NCBI RefSeq assembly: GCF_003387075.1
Contig: NZ_QUMQ01000001.1
Coordinates: forward strand, 4,030,001-4,094,000
Source: Asanoa ferruginea
Lineage (GTDB): Bacteria > Actinomycetota > Actinomycetes > Mycobacteriales > Micromonosporaceae
DNA length: 64,000 nt
Direction of reading: 5' to 3'
Positions within the stretch are counted from its first letter, which is position 1. The number at the start of each line of letters is the position of its first letter. The position numbers were made by a program, and so were the translations under genes. The notes below the pieces were generated by a model. The model saw only the letters and a list, made by a program, of their open reading frames with translations. It was not told the DNA's origin and did no database searches. Of this stretch, positions 36,851-43,588 are shown one piece after another.

Positions 36851-37014
36851 GCACCCAACGCGCCGACGAACTGATGGTGATCGCGGTCGCTATCTACATC
36901 GTGGCCGATTCGGCCCCCGGTGACCCGGCCGACCCCGACGGTCTGCCGGCCGCTCTCTACGCCGAGGCCGACGCCGCGTACGACGTCGCGTTGGCGATGG
37001 GCGCTAGGCCCTGA
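36847..37014 (+). CDS. Very small protein, 55 aa
   Basis: Starts MSTQRADELMVIAVAIYIVAD, overlapping the previous stop by 4 bp (ATGA). The product is short and acidic, ending in YAEADAAYDVALAMGARP. GC at third positions is high, consistent with coding. Function unknown. Confidence 0.55.
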   Translation: MSTQRADELMVIAVAIYIVADSAPGDPADPDGLPAALYAEADAAYDVALAMGARP

Positions 37015-37053
37015 AACCCACCCATCCACCCGCCTTGGTACTGAGGAGCACCA

Positions 37054-37239
37054 ATGTCTACCAGCGACGAACAACCCCGGCCCCGCCGCCGGGGCGGTCG
37101 CCGCGTGCAGCGCGCCAGGCGCACCGCTGAGCGCCACGCTGCCGCCCGCGCCACTGCCGCCACCGTCGCAACCATCGCCGCCGCAGCGCACCGCGCGCCG
37201 GCCGTCCAGGAGCCCCCTAGTGTGGACCACACCCCGTAG
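37054..37239 (+). CDS. Very small basic protein, 61 aa
   Basis: Begins MSTSDEQPRPRRRGGRRVQRA behind gaggagcacca. The N-terminal half is Arg-rich and the rest Ala/Thr-rich. It overlaps the start of the HNH gene by 20 bp in another frame. It may bind nucleic acid; function unknown. Confidence 0.5.
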   Translation: MSTSDEQPRPRRRGGRRVQRARRTAERHAAARATAATVATIAAAAHRAPAVQEPPSVDHTP

Positions 37240-37840
37240 CCTGCCGCCAGATTGGGCGGCCCGCCGCTCGACCGTCGCCCGCCTTCACGACTATCGATGC
37301 GCCATCTGTGCGCGCGACACGACCGACTACGACGTTCCCGACGGCGAGACCGACCACGTCGGCGATCGCGACGACCATCGAATCCGTTCGCTCCGATGGC
37401 TCTGCGCCGCCTGCCATGCCAGCCGCACCGCCGCGCAGGCCGCTACCGGCCGCCATGGCCGCATCTGCCAGCAATGCGCCGCCGAGATGCCGCAGCGACC
37501 GCCCAAGCGCGGTAGGCCGCCCGTCTGGTGCTCGCCCGCTTGCCGCCGCGCTGCCCGCACCGCCCACGAACGCGCGAGCCACAACGCCCGCGCCGAATGG
37601 GCCACGGCCGAGCAGGCCGCCGCGTTGGCAGGCATGGCCGCCATTGCAGCCGTCCGCCAGATTGAAGCCGAGTACGCCCACGTGATGGACCGCGCCCACA
37701 CCGCCCGCCGCCTGCTCTCCGCGCGCTACACGTCCGCCTGGCTTGCCGCCGAGCAGGACGCCGCCCGCCAAGCCGCCCTCCGCCACGACGCCGCCAACGC
37801 CGCCCGCGCTGAGGCCGCCTCGTCACGCCGACGCGGCTAG
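37220..37840 (+). CDS. HNH-type endonuclease-like protein
   Basis: Protein of 206 aa. The N-terminal half has an HNH-like layout: YRCAICARD (Cys27, Cys30), GETDHVGD (Asp45, His46), and LCAACHAS (Cys62, Cys65, His66). A second zinc ribbon follows (CQQC at 83-86, CSPAC at 104-108). The C-terminal half is an Ala/Arg-rich helix, probably a coiled coil. The GTG at 37220 lies inside the preceding small gene; the frame is open further upstream but out of the HNH pattern. HNH proteins near capsid genes often help packaging in phages with a terminase, which is missing here. Confidence 0.72.
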   Translation: MWTTPRSLPPDWAARRSTVARLHDYRCAICARDTTDYDVPDGETDHVGDRDDHRIRSLRWLCAACHASRTAAQAATGRHGRICQQCAAEMPQRPPKRGRPPVWCSPACRRAARTAHERASHNARAEWATAEQAAALAGMAAIAAVRQIEAEYAHVMDRAHTARRLLSARYTSAWLAAEQDAARQAALRHDAANAARAEAASSRRRG

Positions 37841-38207
37841 CGCCCTCACTGAATCCGGGAGAACTGGCGACCCGCCCGGAACCTCTCCAGTTGACGACAT
37901 CTGTCACTTAATCCCGCCCACCGCGGACCAACCCGCGACCAGGCGTTTCGCGCTCTACCGAACTCCGATCTCAGCCGTTCGGCTAGTAGTCCCGTCTGTC
38001 ACTTAATACGACGCGGAGAGGCCCCGTCCCGCTCGCGATCCCTGCTCGGGTGGTGTGTCAGGTGCCTTCTGAGGGCTGAGCCGAGAGGAATCCAATAGGC
38101 GTCTGTCACTTAACCGCTGCCAGCCGGGCGCCCCTGGCAACCCGCCCATTCACGCCCGCTTCTCGCGGAGACCAGACGCCCGCCCGATCTCCCGAGGAGC
38201 ACCGCCC
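37841..38207. other. Non-coding stretch with three direct repeats
   Basis: 367 bp between the HNH gene and the next small gene. It contains tctgtcacttaa three times, at 37900, 37995 and 38102, on the plus strand. A strong SD (gaggagcaccgccc) precedes the next ATG. I see no gene in it. Confidence 0.65.
37900..38113 (+). repeat. Three exact 12-bp direct repeats TCTGTCACTTAA
   Basis: Copies at 37900-37911, 37995-38006 and 38102-38113. The last two extend to cgtctgtcacttaa. Spacings are 95 and 107 bp. A 12-bp exact repeat three times within 214 bp of GC-rich DNA is unlikely by chance. Confidence 0.85.
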
Positions 38208-38723
38208 ATGACCGCCTTGCACGCCTACGCCGCCCGCTGGGCGGACGAGTACGCCGCCGCGCTCGCCATCGAGCTGGACGCCGCCTCCGCACATCCCTAC
38301 GCCGCCGCGTACGTGACCGCCTGCGATGAATGCCCGCCCCCGCTCGACTTCGACCCGCTCGACCGCCAGGACGCCCGCCGAATCGCGCGTGCAGACGTCC
38401 ATCGCCGCCTGGGGTCGCGGCATGACGGCGCCCGCCCGCTGTGGGCGTTGCCGTCGCGAACCGCCCGCGCTCGGGCGTACCCGCTGTGCCTCATGCGCAG
38501 CACGGGACGCCGCCGAGCAGCGCGCCCGCCGCGACCTTGCCCGCGCCGCCGGTCTGTGCACGACGTGCTGTCTACGACCGCCCGACGCCGGAATGGCGCA
38601 GTGCGTCAGTTGCCGCGCATATGGCCGCGCACGCGACCGATCCAACCGCCTCGACAAGACGACCTAGGAGACACCAACCCATGGCAAGCACCGACCTCTT
38701 TGCGGCCTACGGCCGCCGCCTGA
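38208..38723 (+). CDS. Hypothetical element protein, C-terminal part uncertain
   Basis: Frame starts MTALHAYAARWADEYAAALA after cgaggagcaccgccc. The first 70 residues look like a real Ala-rich helical protein with CDECPPPLDFDP. From about 38422 the coding signal appears to move to another frame, that of the cysteine-rich gene. The remainder of this ORF (Arg/Pro-rich) may be a passive overlap, or a frameshift may join both. Total open length is 171 aa. Confidence 0.45.
   Translation: MTALHAYAARWADEYAAALAIELDAASAHPYAAAYVTACDECPPPLDFDPLDRQDARRIARADVHRRLGSRHDGARPLWALPSRTARARAYPLCLMRSTGRRRAARPPRPCPRRRSVHDVLSTTARRRNGAVRQLPRIWPRTRPIQPPRQDDLGDTNPWQAPTSLRPTAAA
38422..38667 (+). CDS. Cysteine-rich double zinc-ribbon protein, 81 aa
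   Basis: Begins MTAPARCGRCRREPPALG and has eight cysteines in four pairs: CGRC, CASC, CTTC and CVSC, so two ribbons of CxxC-n-CxxC separated by an Arg/Ala-rich helix. It overlaps the previous frame from 38422. This arrangement suggests a small nucleic-acid-binding protein. No family name is offered. Confidence 0.6.
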   Translation: MTAPARCGRCRREPPALGRTRCASCAARDAAEQRARRDLARAAGLCTTCCLRPPDAGMAQCVSCRAYGRARDRSNRLDKTT

Positions 38724-38917
38724 CCGACGCTGGCCTTGCGCTGGCCGCACTGCCTTCTCAGGACGCCCCCGACACCGCCGCCGCCTGGCACGAATTCACC
38801 GAGGCAAAGGCCGCGCTGCTGTCGCTGGTCCAGTCCGTGGACTACCAGACGACGCAGGCGTACGCCGTCCTTCCGTCCCGGCTCGCACCGGCGCCGGCCG
38901 CGCCGAGCGACGCCTAA
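38681..38917 (+). CDS. Hypothetical element protein, 78 aa
   Basis: Starts MASTDLFAAYGRRLTDAGL with a good SD (ctaggagac). Mostly helical: TAAAWHEFTEAKAALLSLVQSVDYQTTQAYAVLP. No cysteines or membrane helix. It lies 13 bp after the cysteine-rich gene. Function unknown. Confidence 0.65.
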   Translation: MASTDLFAAYGRRLTDAGLALAALPSQDAPDTAAAWHEFTEAKAALLSLVQSVDYQTTQAYAVLPSRLAPAPAAPSDA

Positions 38918-38930
38918 CGGACCGCCCGCG

Positions 38931-39167
38931 CTAGATGTTGTTCACGACCACAGTCTGAGGCGGATTCGGCCCTTCCAGCAGCACGCGCAGGGCGCCGGCA
39001 AACTGCTCGCACAGGACGCTCGCATCCGCCGGGCAGCTAGGGCACCACCGCGCACCAACCGGCTTCGGTGGCCCGTACATCCCGAGGTGCGCACCGACCG
39101 TGTAGCCGGCCTGCATGTGCGCCCAACCCCAAGCGAACCGATCGACGTCCGTACGTGGATCTCCCAT
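38931..39167 (-). CDS. Hypothetical element protein, 78 aa
   Basis: Minus-strand gene starting MGDPRTDVDRFAWGWAHMQAG, then GAHLGMYGPPKPVGARWCPSC, and ending TVVVNNI. The single CPSCP pair could belong to a zinc site. The frame is open upstream to 39278 but with lower coding character. It is divergent from the GntR-type regulator, sharing the intergenic region with tandem 9-mers, so it is a likely target of that regulator. Confidence 0.55.
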   Translation of the reverse strand: MGDPRTDVDRFAWGWAHMQAGYTVGAHLGMYGPPKPVGARWCPSCPADASVLCEQFAGALRVLLEGPNPPQTVVVNNI

Positions 39168-39322
39168 GCCGCCCGGCCCCCTCTGCTTGCGGCATGGCCG
39201 GCTGGGCCTCGCAGGCAGCCAGCCGACCACGCCCGTTTGGGCGGGCCGCAAGGAGTCATCCCTGTGGATGTGGGGCATCCTGCCACGGATTACTCACACG
39301 CCCCTTGCGGCCCGCGATCGAC

Positions 39323-39367
39323 AGTAGTGCCAGTAATGCCAGTAGTGCAATGGGTGCAAGTAGCGCC
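39323..39367 (+). promoter_or_regulatory. Five tandem 9-bp repeats upstream of the GntR gene
   Basis: Units agtagtgcc, agtaatgcc, agtagtgca, atgggtgca and agtagcgcc run without spacing from 39323 to 39367, 22 bp before the regulator start. They are candidate operators for the regulator acting on itself and on the divergent gene. Confidence 0.6.
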
Positions 39368-39388
39368 TACGGTGGGTAGGCGCAGCCT

Positions 39389-39610
39389 GTGGGCGTGCCG
39401 ATTCCTCACACCGCCCAAGAGATCGAAGACGATCTCTTGCGACGGATCGGCGCTGGCGAGTTTCGGCGCGGAGAGCGCCTCCCGACCTACGACGAACTAG
39501 CCGCCGAGTACGGCTCGGCCCGGCGCACCGTCGCCCGCGCGATCGACGCTCTCAAGGCGCGCGGCATCGTGGTCGGCGTCCAGGGGTCCGGCACATACGT
39601 CGCCGAGTAG
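39389..39610 (+). CDS. Small GntR-family transcription regulator
   Basis: Protein of 73 aa. It is almost only a winged helix-turn-helix: AQEIEDDLLRRIGAGEFRRGERLPTYDELAAEYGSARRTVARAIDALKARGIV, then GVQGSGTYVAE. This is the GntR DNA-binding domain with no C-terminal effector domain, so it cannot sense a ligand in the usual way. Such truncated GntR regulators control transfer or maintenance genes on actinomycete mobile elements. The GTG at 39389 is the only start that keeps the first helix. Confidence 0.85.
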   Translation: MGVPIPHTAQEIEDDLLRRIGAGEFRRGERLPTYDELAAEYGSARRTVARAIDALKARGIVVGVQGSGTYVAE

Positions 39611-39863
39611 TTCGGCCCCTCGCGGGCGACCCGGCCGCACGACACGACCGTCCGCGGGTCACCGTGCATGTGCATTGCGTTACTAGCGACAGCGACGAAT
39701 ACCCGCAGGTCAACGAGTTTTGGCACGTCGATTCTGTCGACCAGGGCGACGCGTCCGCGTCTGCGCGACCCGCTCGCCGACATGGCCGCTGGCCGCGCCG
39801 CTGTGCGCCAACGCCGCATCACTTTGGATGCCGGGGAGCCAAGCAAGTCCGCCGGACTTAGAA

Positions 39864-39881
39864 TGCCAAGTGCACTTGGCA
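39864..39881. promoter_or_regulatory. Perfect 18-bp palindrome
   Basis: tgccaagtgcacttggca reads the same on both strands with no spacer. It is a candidate operator for a dimeric regulator. Confidence 0.7.
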
Positions 39882-40311
39882 CTCTGCGCTAGGCAGTCGG
39901 CCTATAGCTGATTGCGTAGCGCGACCAAGTGGGCGAAGACGCCCCCGCCGACTTTCTCAGGGCTGACGGGGGACGCCTTCATCGGATGGTGGTCTCGTCT
40001 GAGCTGTGAGGCTTAGACGAGGCCGCTCCCGCTGAGCAGCGACACGAGCTGCACGACGAGAGACGCAGTCTGAATCAGGCTGCGAGCCCACCCCCCTCGC
40101 GAGCAATCACAACGGTGCTTGCCGCGATGGCGGAGTTGGCGCGGGGGCATTCCTGGCCTCCTTGTGAGTCCACACCACGGCGGACCTTTGCCCGCCGCTG
40201 CTTCTGGGGCCTCCTTTGCGTGTGAGGGCTCGGGGCTTGATTGGACTACACCCGCGTAACTTCCGCCCCGACAGCGTATCGGCACATCGGGCTGAGGGCC
40301 TGGCGACATCA

Positions 40312-40466
40312 TGACGACGTCTTGCTTGGCGGCATAATGACGTCACGGCCGCGTGAGGTTGACGCCTATCTCGCGCGCCTGACCCGTCGGCCGCCGTGCT
40401 TTTGCTGACGCTGCCCGACGTCATTGGCCTGTCCGCTGACGTCATCGCGCCACCAAGTGACGCCAC
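40312..40466. promoter_or_regulatory. Cluster of TGACGTCA-like palindromes
   Basis: Exact TGACGTCA at 40338-40345 and 40437-40444; partial copies tgacgacgtc (about 40312), cgacgtca (40416-40423) and gtgacgccac (about 40457). Five sites in about 155 bp, upstream of the gene at 40641. Confidence 0.65.
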
Positions 40467-40640
40467 ATCGGTGGCCATGGCAACCCGCCGGCCAGTACCT
40501 GGCTGAGCAATTCCTCGGCGTAGTCCTGCGAGTGCAGGAATCCCGGCATACCAGGAGATCCACTCCGACCGTCCGGTGCGTCAACCGCCGCCCTCTCCGG
40601 TCGCTGCTCGTTAGCACACGCGTTCGATTACGCTGGCGGC

Positions 40641-40958
40641 GTGGAAGCAAGGGGCATCCCGCAGACGCGTGCGTCGGCATGGCTGATGACGACCGACCGG
40701 CCGCCGACCGCGCTTGCCCTCGTGCAGCTCCAAGAGCGGATCGAACGTCCGTGGGGATGGGACCTGCTCGTGTACCGCTGCGCCGACTACCCGGGCGCAC
40801 CGGCCGAGCAGACGCAGCGCGCCACCTACCCGCCCGAGGCTGAGGCGGACGCCTGGGCGGACTACTACGCCCTCATCGACGAGGGCCGATCGCTGGGTCG
40901 CTGGCAGCACAACCGCAGGTACGTCGAGGGGCCATTCGTCGCCCCGCCGGACGACTAA
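40641..40958 (+). CDS. Hypothetical element protein, 105 aa
   Basis: GTG start at 40641. The sequence ALVQLQERIERPWGWDLLVYRC and EAEADAWADYYALIDEGRSLGRWQHNRRYVEGPF looks like a compact soluble protein with many aromatic residues. No known motif. Its size and position beside a cluster of palindromic sites would suit a DNA-binding or directionality factor, but this is inference only. Confidence 0.6.
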   Translation: MEARGIPQTRASAWLMTTDRPPTALALVQLQERIERPWGWDLLVYRCADYPGAPAEQTQRATYPPEAEADAWADYYALIDEGRSLGRWQHNRRYVEGPFVAPPDD

Positions 40959-41494
40959 GGACGCCCGGGCCGTTCACTCCGCCGATTGTGGCCGGCGAGG
41001 CCGCGCCCGCCCCGGCGCTGGTATCGGTGCGGTCCGTGCGCGGTTTGACTCACGCGCTGAGCGGAGCTGAGCGCATGGCCATCACGCGCAGTAGTGCCGA
41101 GCCATCTAGCGCTTCCGATGTTGTGGATGCGACGTGAATCAATGTCACGTTCGGTCATCTCATTACGATGACTCTTCGTGACCATTAAGCAGGTCGATGG
41201 CATATTATGCAGCGATCTGGACGGCGACGAACCTCAATGTCTACGCAGCGCGACGTTGATTCAAGCGACGTTTGCCTATTTACCCAGCTCAGGATGGGTG
41301 GGGGACAACCCCCTAACGCTCCGGATACCCGGACCACGGAGTGGGCAGCTCTCATTTTGTACGGGCATACAAATTTTTATGCATGTACGGGCAGCACGCT
41401 CTGTAACCAAGCCCGGCAGTGCCGCGATTGGCACCTACCCTGCGCTACGTAACGCCGGGTGGCATCGACCCGCATCAACGAAAGGACACGCCCC
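40959..41494. other. Stretch with lower-GC patches, no clear gene
   Basis: 536 bp. The frame 41178-41498 (starting MTIKQVDGILCSDLDGDE) is open but its third positions are not GC-rich, so coding is doubtful. Two exact copies of tgtacgggca flank a short AT-rich tract at 41358-41393. This patch is among the least GC-rich parts of the window and may be more recently acquired or hold a promoter. Confidence 0.5.
41358..41393 (+). repeat. Direct repeat TGTACGGGCA flanking an AT tract
   Basis: tgtacgggca at 41358-41367 and 41384-41393, separated by tacaaatttttatgca. Spacing is 26 bp start to start. It may be a regulator binding site or an AT-rich unwinding element. Confidence 0.6.
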
Positions 41495-41713
41495 GTGACG
41501 TCGAACCCCATCGATCCCGGAGCCAGCCTGAGCGTGTCGGCAACCATCGATGCTGATCTCGACCTTGACGATACGGCAGACCTCGACTCGACGCCGCGCC
41601 AGACCGCACGCCGGAACGCGCGGCGCGACGCGGAGCGTGCGGGTCGGCAGTCGACCGCCGCTGAACTCGACCGAGCCGTGCGCGACGCGCAGCGGCGCCG
41701 ACCGGCCCGCTGA
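41495..41713 (+). CDS. Hypothetical element protein, 72 aa
   Basis: GTG start at 41495 after gaaaggacacgcccc. The first half is acidic (ATIDADLDLDDTADLDS), the second very basic (TARRNARRDAERAGRQS). Possibly a nucleic-acid- or protein-binding linker. It is convergent with the abortive-infection gene, with only 10 bp between the stops. Coding is likely but not certain. Confidence 0.5.
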   Translation: MTSNPIDPGASLSVSATIDADLDLDDTADLDSTPRQTARRNARRDAERAGRQSTAAELDRAVRDAQRRRPAR

Positions 41714-41723
41714 GCCGCCGTCG

Positions 41724-42617
41724 CTACGGCCCGGCCGCCGCTGGCGCCGCAGCCGGCGCGGCTGTCCGCCACGGCGCGCCCGGGTCGGCAAAGGTGTCGA
41801 GCACCAGTTGGCACCACACGTGCGCGGCGCCCACAGCGAGCACGGCATGGCGACGGTGCAGCCCAACTCGCGGAGCTGCCGGCGCGTGGCCCGTGCCGTA
41901 TCCCTCGTTCCGCAGCTCGACAAGGCCCATCGCGATCCCGGACAGCCCGCCGAGGATGCGCTTCACAGCCTGGCTTCCGTCCGGTCCGGGCGCGAGGGTC
42001 TGCGGGTGCAGGTGCAGCTCCCGCTGCGTCGTATCCACGAGCCACGGCAGCTTTACGGTCCTGTCGTCGAACGGCACGCCCCGCTCGCCGAGCACGGTCT
42101 TCGCGGTTGCCTCGATCAGCTCCTTGGCCGACCCGATCGCCTGCGCCGGGTCGTCGGGCAGCGCGCGTGCGATCCGGTCGAACGAGTCGAGGATCATCGA
42201 CGGATCGCGAAGGGCGCTCAGCGACGCCGGAGGCTGAGGCACCGACTTTCGCGGCTTTGGCGCCCAGGTGCGCCGCGAATCGATCATCCCGTTTGGATAC
42301 ACGACGAAATCGTGTCGGCGCAGCGCCGCGCGCGCCGCCTTCAGCTCGTCCTTCGTGAGCTGTCCTTCGTCGAGCAGGTGCTCGTAGACCTTCAGCACGC
42401 GGCGCGCGTCCGCCGGGTCCATCCAATCAACGCCGTCCTCATAGCGACGCCAGCGCGACCGTCGCTCACCGGACTCGTCGTTCGGCACGTCGGACAGCGC
42501 GAACCCGTGGTCCCGCCACATGCCGTCGATCTTTCCCAACGTCGAGTGTGAGGAGGACAGGTCCCTGAAGTACCGCCGCACCGGCAGCGGGATCAGATCG
42601 GCGTCGGTCACGAACAC
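41724..42617 (-). CDS. Abortive-infection (Abi_C domain) family protein
   Basis: Protein of 297 aa at the right end of the element. The C-terminal region from about residue 140 fits the abortive-infection C-terminal domain: AIGSAKELIEATAKTVL, then SGIAMGLVELRNEGYGTGHAP, then RRHAVLAVGAAHVWCQLVLDTF. This is a HEPN-like layout with an Arg-His pair (R236, H244; seven residues between, slightly wider than the usual four to six). The N-terminal half contains LRRHDFVVYPNGMIDSRR. It is probably a phage-defence cargo gene. GTG at 42617; GTG 42611 is an alternative. It faces away from the comM 3' part. Confidence 0.72.
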   Translation of the reverse strand: MFVTDADLIPLPVRRYFRDLSSSHSTLGKIDGMWRDHGFALSDVPNDESGERRSRWRRYEDGVDWMDPADARRVLKVYEHLLDEGQLTKDELKAARAALRRHDFVVYPNGMIDSRRTWAPKPRKSVPQPPASLSALRDPSMILDSFDRIARALPDDPAQAIGSAKELIEATAKTVLGERGVPFDDRTVKLPWLVDTTQRELHLHPQTLAPGPDGSQAVKRILGGLSGIAMGLVELRNEGYGTGHAPAAPRVGLHRRHAVLAVGAAHVWCQLVLDTFADPGAPWRTAAPAAAPAAAGP

Positions 42618-42706
42618 AAAGGGTAGCCAGCCGACGCTTCCGCGCCGACACCTTTACGAGTGGACCTTCGCCGCCGGCCACGGTAACGGTTCATCCATCA
42701 TTTGGC

Positions 42707-43588
42707 GTGTTGCCACCTGGAGCGGGAAAGACGATGTTGGCCGAGCGGCTGCCGTCGGTGCTGCCGTTGCTCGACGACGAGTCGGCGCTGGAGGTCTCCG
42801 CGCTGCACTCGGTGGCGGGCCTGCTCCCGGCCGGCGGCCGGCTGCTCCGCCGGCCACCGTTCCAGGCACCCCACCACTCGGCGACGCTGGCCGCCCTGGT
42901 CGGCGGCGGTTCCGGCCTGGCCCGACCCGGCGCGGTCTCGCTGGCACACCGAGGCGTGTTGTTTCTGGATGAAGCCCCCGAATTCGCCACGAGAGCCCTC
43001 GAAGCGCTGCGCCAGCCGCTCGAGTCGGGCCGGGTGCTGCTGAGCCGCACTGGCGGCACCACCGAATATCCGGCGCGGGTCCAGTTGGTGATCGCGGCCA
43101 ACCCCTGTCCATGCGCGCAACCACAGGGCGACGCGCGCTGTGAGTGCACGCCGGTCGCCCGCCGCCGCTATCTGGGCCGCCTGTCCGGCCCGCTGCTCGA
43201 CCGCATCGACGTGCAGCTCGAGCTGATGCCGGTGACCGCGGCAGACCTGTTCACCGCGAGCCGGGCCGGCGAGCCGTCGGCTGACGTGGCCGAGCGGGTG
43301 GCCAAGGCCAGAGCCGCGGCGTGGGCCAGGTGGGCGGTCGACGGCTGGCGGGTCAACGCCGACGTGCCGGGCCCGCAACTGCGCCAACCACCATGGCGGT
43401 TGCCGCTGCGCGACACCAAGGAGCTTCGCAGACGCCTCGACAGCGGCGGTCTGTCGGCCCGGGGCTTCGACCGGGTGCTCCGCATGGCGTGGTCGATCGC
43501 CGACCTCGACGGCCGAGACCGTCCGATGGCCGGCGACGTTGACGAGGCGCTGGCCCTGCGCACCGGAGGGCGGCGGCTCCATGTCTGA
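42707..43588 (+). pseudogene. comM: comM (YifB) 3' part, with a start created at the right junction
   Basis: Encodes from LPPGAGKTMLAERLPSVLPLL to the end of ComM. It has Walker B RGVLFLDEAPEF, the Arg-rich SGRVLLSRTGG, a Cys-rich stretch CPCAQPQGDARCECTP, and the C-terminal helical bundle. A GTG at 42707, partly from element sequence, opens the frame just before the P-loop, so a 293-aa protein with an intact ATP site but without the N-terminal lobe could be made. Whether it is active is unknown. It overlaps the dprA start by 8 bp. Confidence 0.88.
42713..42730 (+). other. Right attachment junction (attR) in comM
   Basis: Element sequence ccacctggagcggga runs directly into host aagacgatgttggccg. 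The element end itself encodes P-P-G-A-G with other codons than the host copy at attL, so the P-loop is rebuilt here. Confidence 0.75.

Larger units (their letters stand above)
39611..40640. other. Non-coding stretch of the element
   Basis: 1030 bp without a convincing gene on either strand; frames such as 39487-39882 or 40366-40800 on the minus strand look like chance Arg/Pro-rich products. It holds an 18-bp palindrome at 39864-39881 and a cluster of TGACGTCA-like sites at 40310-40470. This is a reasonable place for an origin or a regulatory centre of the element. Confidence 0.6.
32835..42726 (+). mobile_element. Integrative element of about 9.89 kb in the comM Walker A motif
   Basis: The left edge lies just before a serine integrase gene; the right edge just before the resumption of comM. 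Removing 9890 bp rejoins comM in frame. The contents are an integrase, capsid-like gene, HNH protein, GntR-type regulator, abortive-infection gene and several small genes. No terminase, portal, protease, tail, primase or conjugation gene was found, so it is not a complete prophage. It may be a phage satellite, a capsid-carrying island, or a decayed prophage. The right end (41.1-41.4 kb) has patches of lower GC. comM is a known island hotspot in Acinetobacter (AbaR). Confidence 0.88.

Noticed and set aside
39487-39882. Minus-strand frame overlapping the GntR gene
   Set aside because: Overlaps a convincing GntR gene; product lacks motifs and begins in the 18-bp palindrome.
41178-41498. Plus-strand frame of 106 codons in the AT-richer patch
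   Set aside because: Third positions are not GC-rich and no SD is seen; could be a recent foreign gene, but evidence is too weak.
32835-42726. Complete prophage
   Set aside because: No terminase, portal, protease, tail, lysis or replication gene can be recognised in 9.9 kb.
32823-42730. Long direct repeats as att sites
   Set aside because: The two junctions share the Walker A codons only in part; no long identical repeat exists, which fits a serine integrase with a 2-bp core rather than a tyrosine integrase.
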